NCBI GenBank assembly: GCA_022605405.1
Contig: JABYQQ010000008.1
Coordinates: 868,001 to 932,000 of the forward strand
Length of the DNA stretch: 64,000 nucleotides
Source of the DNA: Earliella scabrosa
Lineage: Eukaryota > Basidiomycota > Agaricomycetes > Polyporales > Polyporaceae
Reading direction: 5' to 3'
This document shows, piece after piece, positions 56,745-64,000 of the stretch (position 1 is its first letter; each line of letters opens with the position of its first letter). Both the position numbers and the translations under genes were made by a program. The notes below the pieces were generated by a model. It did no database searches and was not told the origin of the DNA. It saw only the letters and a list, made by a program, of their open reading frames with translations.

Positions 56745-59700
56745 CTATACATCATCGTCACTGTCCACCTGTTCAGTTTCAGATTCCATCGCATCTATCT
56801 GCGCTTCCTCACGCTCTTCTTCCTCGCCCCTCTCTACCAGTTCTGATGCATTCAGGTGCTCATCGAAGTCCACAACCACTTCCCCTCCAATCATACACAC
56901 CATCCCTCGGGTCTGACGCGCCCTTGCCTGAGGTTCTTCGTCGGCGTCTGACCTGTGCCTATCCTCCACTTGTTCGCCTTCGTCATCTTCATTATCATCG
57001 GATACTAGTGTGACAAAGGAATCATTAATATGACAGCAATACTAGGATAGTTTGATACTCACATTCGGTCTCGGGCCTATGATCTTGTGATGCTGCGGCC
57101 GTGTCAACATGTCCGTCTGGTGAGCGCCGACGTGCTCGGGTGCTCTCTCGAACAAACTTGGCCAATTTCCCTCCCTCTAAGTTGATGATTCCCTGCTGAA
57201 GAGTGCTGCTGATGTCGCCGGTTGAAGGATACGATCGTTTTGTTCGGAATTCGTGGAGGGCCTCCATCCTATAGACCTCCAGGAGGATGCGGATCTCTGG
57301 GCGGCTATGGGGCTCAGGGTGCCTACCATGACGCGGTGCGAGCCCAACGCCTGCTCCCCACTCGTTCTTCAACTCCGTGAAGTGCTGCGCATTCGGGGCG
57401 ATCACCTCCCGTAAGAACTTCCCATCCCAATCTGCATTCTTGCGCCCAATGACGTCCTCCAAGATGAAGTTGATGTGCTCCTGAAAAATGTCCCCCTCGA
57501 TCGTGCGGCCAGGCTCGCCCGAAGGATTAACGAGCCAATTCTTCAGAAACACCTCACGAAGCTCCGGACTTGACTCCAGCTCCAGTGAGCACATCATCTC
57601 GAGGAGATACCCCATGTACTTCGTATGTCCGGACCCTGCAAATATGAACATCATCATCTAGTTACACAATGCCATGCCACACGGTGAGTCGAGGTTATGT
57701 ATGTTCCATACTATGCATTTCAGCTGACTCACTTTGAGATTGTTCCAGAGCCGACCAACATCTCCACTTGCAACAGCTTGCGACGAGTCTCGCATCAACA
57801 TCGCGTCACGCATGAATAGGATTGAGGAAGCGAGGGTGTTGTCTCCGACAAACACCGAGGGCTCCGTGTTCGAGGTGGTGGACTCCGAGTCGGGCGGTGA
57901 CTGGGGACTATCTCGGAGTGGCTCTCCATCAAGGGAGGAACGAGACGAAGCAGAGTCAGAGTCATGTGAGCTTTGACGGTCTGTTTCAAGTTGTGGAGCA
58001 GCTTCCCCGGGCACGGTATGCCCCTCCGAGTCAGCGCAGTCAACATTGGGCGAGCGGAGTGGGAGAGAGCTAGGATTGGAAGGTGAAGTACCCTGCGCAG
58101 TGGTCGCCAAACAGGGTTGTGCTGATTGCTGAGAATCAACAGGTGGTCGCCCAATAGTGACGGGAGTTGGGTCGACGTTTGGTGCTGTCCACTTGGGTCC
58201 GGTGCGGAAACCCATCCGCGAGGCTGGAGTGCCACCTTCCTTTGCTGCCTGACCCCCACGCTCCGTAGAATACTTCCGATGGAGTGTCTTGGCCCATGCG
58301 CGCAGACGGTTCAGGGAAGGGATTTGATTCTGCGCGCTGAGACTCTCGAAGTGCTCAAAGAGACCGTTCGTGCATCCGAGCTCAATCCTGCGCTTCAGTG
58401 AGATTCTGACCACTTCCGCAGCATTCTATGGATACACACCTCCAACAATCAAGCATACGTGCATCCAGCACAATGAATAGGAGATAGAGGTAGGGGTAGT
58501 AATCCACTTTCTTCAAATTTGGGGGTTCCTTCTGATTAATTTTCGACGCGCTGTGTCCAAGTGTTGCCGGATCGTTGCTCAGTGCGGTCCCGAAGTGTGT
58601 CTCGTAGATGAGGCAGAGAAATGTCCATTGCGTGTGCCATGTCTCCAGGAATGGAAGAACAATGTCGAGGCGACGAAACTCCGAGTCCTGGAAGCGCAGT
58701 AGATTTTTGAGCTGGACAATCTTCTCGAACGTCAGGCCATCACCTCCCACTGGTACGAGCCGCCTCGTGTAGTCCTCCTCATGCTGACCAATCTGTTGCA
58801 GTAGATCTACGACCGCGTCTCGAAGCTCCGTGGTCACCGCCTCGTTTTTCGCCATTGTTGCCAGTGAGTGGATCCGTGTCTTCCGAGGTGGGACTCGCAG
58901 TTTGGCACCATCAGTCTCGTACAGCTTCGCGACGTCAGGCTTATATTTCGCCAGGCAGGGGATGTAGTTGGTGAGTACTTGCACCCACTGGAGCTCGAAG
59001 GCAGCCTCAATGTGATCGAAGTCCACCATGTCCACCAGTTGCGACACCGTTAGCTCTGCGCGCTTGTTCTCCTCGATCCGACGAAGGCGATCATCCAGAT
59101 CCGCGGCTGCGGGAATGAAGTCGAATACCTCGGCATACGTCGCAGCAAGTCCCACCTTCATCTTGCTCTCACGGCCTATCCGGGGGTCGTACACCTTCTC
59201 GAACTCCTGCACGTTGTCTCCACGCAGAACCCCCCAGAGTGCCTCATCCCTTCCGATGCGAACAAGTTCCTCGGCATCTTGTTTGGCCAACCGCGCAAGA
59301 GTGCTATAGGTCGTACTCCAGCTCTGAGTATTCCCAACGCGGCTGTGGTAGTCGAATATGGCACGTGGCACCCCGGATGCGAAGAACAGAATCGAGCGGG
59401 CCGCTGGGAGCAGCCGCGCGAACATGGTATGTGAGAAGTTCAAAGAACTTAGTAGCTCGGTTGCTACCTGCTCATTGTGCTTGATACTTAGCTATCCACA
59501 TTGCAGTGCAGTCGAAGCCCATGTTACTCACCAGAGCAGGAGGGCGGGCTTTCCGGACCATAACCAATCCGTTCTCGTCTCTCCGTTCCCTTGGAGTGGC
59601 AAGCTTCGTCAGGATGTGGAGTGTCAGAGGTTGGTGTTTCTCGAAGATCTCGCGTGCCTTTGCGACCGTTTCGCATCCGATGTCTGACCATGCCAACTCG

Positions 59701-60560
59701 TGTCGCCCCCGGTTTCCTCGCAGGCTGCCATGAAGACCCGTGCTTCCCTTGACGGCCCGACGTTGTTCGCGGATGAGCTGTGTTTCGCACAGTTGACACG
59801 CCATTGCCGTGAGTGCTACCGATGCATGCCGGATGCTCTGCCACTCGACAGTAGGCGAGAACTTGTATGAGAACTCGGAATCGGTGCGCTTTGGCTTCCC
59901 TGCGGTATCGTGCAGCCAAAAGCTGACTATCTCACTTGCAGTATGCTTCATACCCCCGCTGAGGAATGTCCCGACGATCGTCCCGTGCCGCCTGTCACGC
60001 GCCGCTGGCCGGCCCCTCTCGTCATTCAGACGGAAGAGGTTGTAGAGGAAGTCCGCAACTGTCCAATTCATCTCTGACAGGGAATCAAAGATGACGTTCA
60101 ACTTCTCAGCTCGCGGACGACCCGAACGCCGATGGGGAAGAGCAGAAGCTTGATGCGGGGCCACTGGTAAAGCATCGTCATTGGTTGGTGAGACTGCTAC
60201 ACTGCTAACGATGTTTGCCGGGGGAGTAGCGTTACTGCTGTCAGACGAGCCCTCGAAGCGAACAGGGGCTAAGTATAGAGGACAGGCATGGTATGTGAGC
60301 GTTGTACACTTTACACCTTGTATTCGTTGCTTACCCAGCATCTCTGATCTCAGCAGCGCGTCACCCTCCTGGTACCACCTCGACGATCCTGCAGGACTGG
60401 TGAACATGGAGTCCACTGACTCCGAGGACTCCCTCAGCTGGATCCGGCGTCGCGTCGAAGCAGACGGGGTGACGAATGGCGAGGGAGCCGAGTAGTAGTC
60501 GAGCGCGTCGAACCCTGCGCTGTGGATGAAGGACGGCGGCCCGCGATTAGGAGTGGCCAT
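56745..60560 (-). CDS. DUF6589-domain protein within the retroelement
   Basis: The start is MATPNRGPPSFIHSAGFDAL (ATG 60560), with a disordered Ser/Pro N-terminus, a central helical region (EMNWTVADFLYNLFRLNDER, HELAWSDIGCETVAKAREIF, VDFDHIEAAFELQWVQVLTN) and the DUF6589 signature: SGDVGRLWNNLK, FAGSGHTKYMGYLLEMMCSL, NNWLVN-type KNWLVNPSGEPGRTIEGD and FQEHINFILEDVIGRKNADW. The tail is acidic, ending VDSDDDV. Introns are near 60284-60349, 59468-59528, 58385-58432, 57660-57730 and 57010-57062. About 1,000 residues. The biochemical role of DUF6589 is not known; in Agaricomycetes it recurs in repeat-rich regions (recollection). It converges with the helicase gene. Confidence 0.82.
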
Positions 60561-60657
60561 GGTGTGTGGTATAGTAAATGGAGTTCATTCGGATTGACAT
60601 GATCTTTCGACTGGGTCTGTCCTGGAGCACTACGACATAATGGATATGACATGATTC

Positions 60658-60679
60658 CTATGTCATCTGAATGACATAG
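60658..60679. repeat. Perfect hairpin CTATGTCAT/ATGACATAG
   Basis: A 9-bp inverted repeat with a 4-base loop, about 100 bases upstream of the DUF6589 start. It could bind a dimeric protein. Confidence 0.5.
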
Positions 60680-60775
60680 CAGCGCTGTGATTGGTCCGTT
60701 GGTAGCTAAGCGCTGAAGTGGAAGGCACTATCTCGAGGATCAGGTAAACGACGCGTACGCGAGCAGACCATTATA

Positions 60776-60803
60776 AGAAAAGGATCGACTATCATCCTTT
60801 TCT
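60776..60803. repeat. Perfect hairpin AGAAAAGGAT/ATCCTTTTCT
   Basis: A 10-bp inverted repeat with an 8-base loop between A1 and the DUF6589 gene. Confidence 0.5.
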
Positions 60804-60997
60804 ATTATGGTCAGCAACGGAGACTATGTGGATTCTCAGAAATTCATATCCTGGTCCGGCAAAGTTCGGTCTTTCCGCTTCGTACGGGTTCTGTTCTAGA
60901 AGGGCGGGTCCCGGCAGCGGGGGCTGGCCTCCTGGGGGGTTGCCGCCTTGTTGAGCCATGTGGCTTGTGGCTAATTTGATGGGTCGGCTGGGTTATT

Positions 60998-61158
60998 TGT
61001 TTTGCAAGATCGAACTAGCGGGACTGAGAGATAGAGCTCGCGGGAGGTTCGAGATGACGGGCGAACGAAGCAGGAAGGTTGCTTAGCCGCCCGACGTCCG
61101 GCGCATAGACAGCCTGCTTCGTGGCGCTCGTTCCTCGCTTTACTGAGCGCCATAATCT
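60998..61158 (-). repeat. Split direct repeat A1 (161 bp), left element end
   Basis: Identical by eye to 49006-49166. Its outer TCT (61156-61158) is the point where the host frame resumes. Confidence 0.85.
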
Positions 61159-61532
61159 GTCGGCAGCGGGACCAGCACTCTATCTGACGCGTTGCTATTG
61201 CCATTGGATGTGTCAAGGGTACGCGACGACTCCGAGGAGGTACTTGAATTTGACGAAGCGTTGGACATTGCCCTAGTATACTGCGGCTGACTGGCCAAAC
61301 CCTCATACGGTGGACGCGACGAGACCGCCGCCAGCGGGGCCAACTGAGTGGGGGACGAAACCGGACATTGAACCCCACTATAAGAACAGGGCGAGGCCAG
61401 ATAGGACAGCGAAGACGTCGCGCTAACTGCCTCGGAATCCACCTGGGTCCAAGTTGTGACAGCCATTGGGACGCTTGTACTTTCAGGAGCAACCGGAGCT
61501 CGCGCCCGTCGCGGGCTCTCGGGGTAGAACAT
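61159..61532 (-). pseudogene. 5' part of the host gene split by the retroelement
   Basis: The start is MFYPESPRRARAPVAPESTS (ATG 61532). The encoded stretch of about 125 residues is Ser/Pro/Ala rich and likely disordered (SSNSSTSSESSRTLDTSNGN), ending DRVLVPLPT at the insertion point. It continues in frame into the 3' part at 47169. The frame inside the element adds only element-encoded residues. Confidence 0.65.
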
Positions 61533-64000
61533 ATTCGGGCCTGCACACCTCGGGATCGCGGATCCCAGCTTCGCGGTCTCGCCTGCACAGAGGAAGGAGT
61601 CTGAGAACTCCTGCTGGCGACTCGCGCGCCAAAGCTCTGAGGTTGGAAACTCGGGGACCTACCATTCTTGGTATGTGACTGAAGCCAGGGCTTGGCTGTA
61701 TAAAAGCGAATATATGTCAATACGCGGAACGTGTTAGCCACACAAACGCGTCACCGACATGCATGCACCGGCTGAGGCGAGTGAACTTTCGGCATGTTTT
61801 TGAATAGCGTGCGGATGTGTAGAGTATGTCAGACGACAAGTTGCTAAGTTGGTGAACTCGGGAGGCGAGTGTAGCAGACGTACGAGTAGCGAAGCAGACC
61901 ACGAAATCGCGCGAACTTATACGAAGGAGGGACGCTTTCGCTGTTGCCATGCCACAGAGCCCGCGTACTTCAAGTTGGTTGTGGTTCGACGCCGGGCGCT
62001 GCCGCTTTGACAATCTCGAGTGGCTCTGCCACAGCCTTCATTGCAGTAGCAATGGGTGCGCGACGGACCACAATTTGCAGTCGCGCATTGTCCGTTGAAC
62101 GGATGGTTCTAGATGATTCTGTGGTCGCGTTTGCGTAACGCTCAACTTAGCTTGGTTTAACTGGTAGCTCGGGTCGGGCGGACCTGGTTCAACGAACACG
62201 AGGCTCGCAATTCACGCTGTGTTCAGCGAGCGGGCCATACGTTCCCTCATACGAAGGGCGCACCTGGGAGTACTTGCTGCATCTTTGTCCCAAGCACACG
62301 CCATCTATAGCGTCCATGACGACGACGGGGGAGGAGTAAGAAGTTAGAACGTATGACATCCGAGTCGAAAGGTCTATAGTCCGAAACGTACCATGCAGAA
62401 TTCAATCAGGAGCACAGGCTGTCAGCTCCGGTGCGAGTCATCAAATCGTACACATGCGAGCCGTCGAATATTGTATTCCTAATCACATCGTTGAAGAGAT
62501 CGTGTGCTCCTTGGTACGTTCCAGACCTACGACAGAGACCTGTTCGCGTGCGTCCAAGGATGCGTACCGAGGCGCCCCGCATCCGAACTCACGAACCCCC
62601 GCAATCGCGCACAGAGCGGGGATCGCGGAGGCAGCGAATATAGCGTCAGCCAGCCACCAACATGCCCCCCGCACGAGGCCGTCCGGGGAGAATCGAGTAC
62701 CGGGAGCCTGCCCTGCACTGCTGCGCTTCGCACCGAACTTCAACCTCTCAAGTTTCGCTGGGTGTCCGAGGGGAGGGGAGGCTGTTCTGTCTTTGGACGC
62801 GGCAGCCGCAGTGGTCGAGAGCCGACTTCAAGGAACGCGTCAATCGGCGTCGAGAAGTGTCGTTCATGGGGGGGGGGACTGAGAAGGGCAGACTGCGAGC
62901 CTGCGAAGACCCTGCGCGCAGCGCGTAGTGCAGGACTCCGACATAATGCACTCGGGCGCGTCGGAAATGCTGCCTGTGCATATTCAAAGTCGTCAGCGAG
63001 GGAACCGCACAACGATCGCCGGCCACTTGGCACTCACCAAGTGCTGGAGGGCTCGCGGTAATAGATATGTCGCAGATACACGCGCGGCCCCGTCGCTACC
63101 CACATTTAGTGAAGCTGAAGATGTCGACATCAGCCATCCATGAATATTAATGACTGACTATGCATTCACGACCGCGCTCTGCACTGTCCCACGACATCCG
63201 GCTAAGTCGAATGAGCTCCATGACTTCATCGCACCCCCTCCTCCATCAGTAGAATTCATTGAACTGGCGGCCTGCGTCTCCACCTCATGTGGCTCGAGAA
63301 CCCCAACCCAGACCGAGGCGCGGGGCGGGAAGTGATGTCCGGGGTCACGGCCCCAGCCTCCCCCAGGCAGGCTCAGAATCTCGTGCCACGCGGAATCGCG
63401 ATTGTGACACCGCGTACGGCGTGACTGACGATTGGCATTCCGTGGCCACAGCTGGCCATGGATAGATGAGAAGAAGTGCCCAGGCTGATCGATTATCGGG
63501 GGAGGGTGGTAGAGGAAGGCGGGGCGTCGCAAGCTCCTTCTCGCCCTCGAAACGGGGTGGTAGCGGTCTCCGAGAGAAAGAGTTTGGGATCTGTGCATAG
63601 ACATCTTTAGAGCATGGCCGCAATACGTACGAGGCTGCAGGCATACGTACACACCATAATTTGCGTCGCTATCGAGCTCGGCCAGAGGAAAGGACGCGAT
63701 GCTGCGACGACAACAGAGATGCGGACCGCATACATGCATCGTGCTTGTGAAGTCGAAGCTCGTCGAGCATATACCCGCCACGAAGTACGCAGGGCGTCGG
63801 GCATGTGTCGAGCCCTTGAGCACGCCCCCGCTGTCCGCACCCGGGCTTCTCAACACACTCGTGAGAGCGACGCGCCCCGCACACCCCATCGCGCGATAGA
63901 CGGCTTCCCTCCACAGGCGCAGGGGCAGGCTCCAGGCTTCTCTGCCATTCGAACCGTCGAGAAGACGTGTCAGAAGAAGCGTCGTGCAAATCCGGAGAGC
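61533..64000. other. Right end of the window, no supported gene
   Basis: About 2.5 kb. Open frames exist on both strands (for example at 62454-62882 and 63158-63889) but their translations lack any domain, are rich in Arg/Ser/Pro as shadows often are, and show no splice pattern joining them. A run of nine or more G occurs near 62868-62877. Confidence 0.45.

Larger units (their letters stand above)
47170..61158 (-). mobile_element. 13,989-bp tyrosine-recombinase retroelement (Ngaro-like) with split direct repeats and cargo genes
   Basis: In element orientation (minus strand): A1 (61158-60998), DUF6589 gene, divergent helicase, Gag-like, RT-RNase H, tyrosine recombinase, B1 (49385-49164), A2 (49166-49006), an extra ORF, B2 (47391-47170). 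A1 equals A2 and B1 equals B2 by eye. A2 and B1 share the 3-bp core TCT. RT, RNase H and recombinase without a methyltransferase, plus the A1-B1A2-B2 repeat order, fit Ngaro/PAT. Ngaro elements are usually a third to a half this length, so the helicase/DUF6589 part is either cargo or a nested element. Insertion is into a host gene with no target duplication. Confidence 0.82.

Noticed and set aside
54119..60997. Helicase/DUF6589 block as a certain separate DNA transposon
   Set aside because: I could not find terminal inverted repeats or a target duplication at its edges, so nesting remains only one option.
61000..61741. Minus-strand 256-codon ORF running from the repeat into the flank
   Set aside because: Its frame is not the one that continues across the element junction; it is Arg-rich and shadow-like.
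62454..63889. Possible genes at the right end
   Set aside because: No domains, no paralogues and no consistent splice structure; composition like random GC-rich frames.

Overview
This is a gene-dense stretch of a filamentous basidiomycete genome, most likely an Agaricomycete of the Polyporales type. The signs are high GC, genes broken by many GT-AG introns of about 45-70 bases, genes on both strands, and families typical of that group (MYND-finger expansions, DUF6589/RecQ-like genes, tyrosine-recombinase retroelements). The species call is inference.

Layout. 1-5.4 kb (minus): the BTAF1/Mot1 SWI2/SNF2 ATPase, cut by the window edge. 6-10.2 kb (plus): a JmjC/cupin oxygenase and the splicing factor SPF45/RBM17. 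11-17.2 kb: a MYND zinc-finger gene, then three tandem paralogues of a small alpha/beta-barrel-like family. The first two paralogues are separated by a 1.8-kb non-autonomous DNA transposon with terminal inverted repeats and a 9-bp target duplication. 17.6-27.6 kb: a GNAT acetyltransferase, a MIF-type tautomerase, a large membrane-anchored beta-propeller/amidohydrolase and a deaminase-like gene with an apparent frameshift. 27.9-46 kb: an accessory region in which five intact MYND paralogues, two decayed MYND copies, three actinoporin-like genes, one GH43 arabinanase and one conserved hypothetical gene are interleaved on both strands.

46.5-61.5 kb is the most unusual part. A hypothetical host gene (minus strand) is split by a 13,989-bp insertion. 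The insertion has the split direct repeats of Ngaro/DIRS-type retrotransposons in the order A1 - body - B1/A2 - second body - B2. Both repeat pairs (161 bp and 222 bp) look identical by eye. The body encodes Gag-like, RT-RNase H and tyrosine recombinase proteins. It also carries a divergent pair not expected in such an element: a RecQ-like helicase and a DUF6589 protein. A further unknown ORF lies between A2 and B2. Joining the host sequence across the 3-bp core TCT restores the host reading frame, which fixes both ends and shows no target duplication. The recombinase has one in-frame stop and the Gag region changes frame, so this copy is probably not autonomous as it stands.

61.5-64 kb holds no gene I can support. 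No tRNA, rRNA or CRISPR was recognised. Gene ends are placed from visible start and stop codons; exon borders were read by eye from splice consensus and paralogue comparison.
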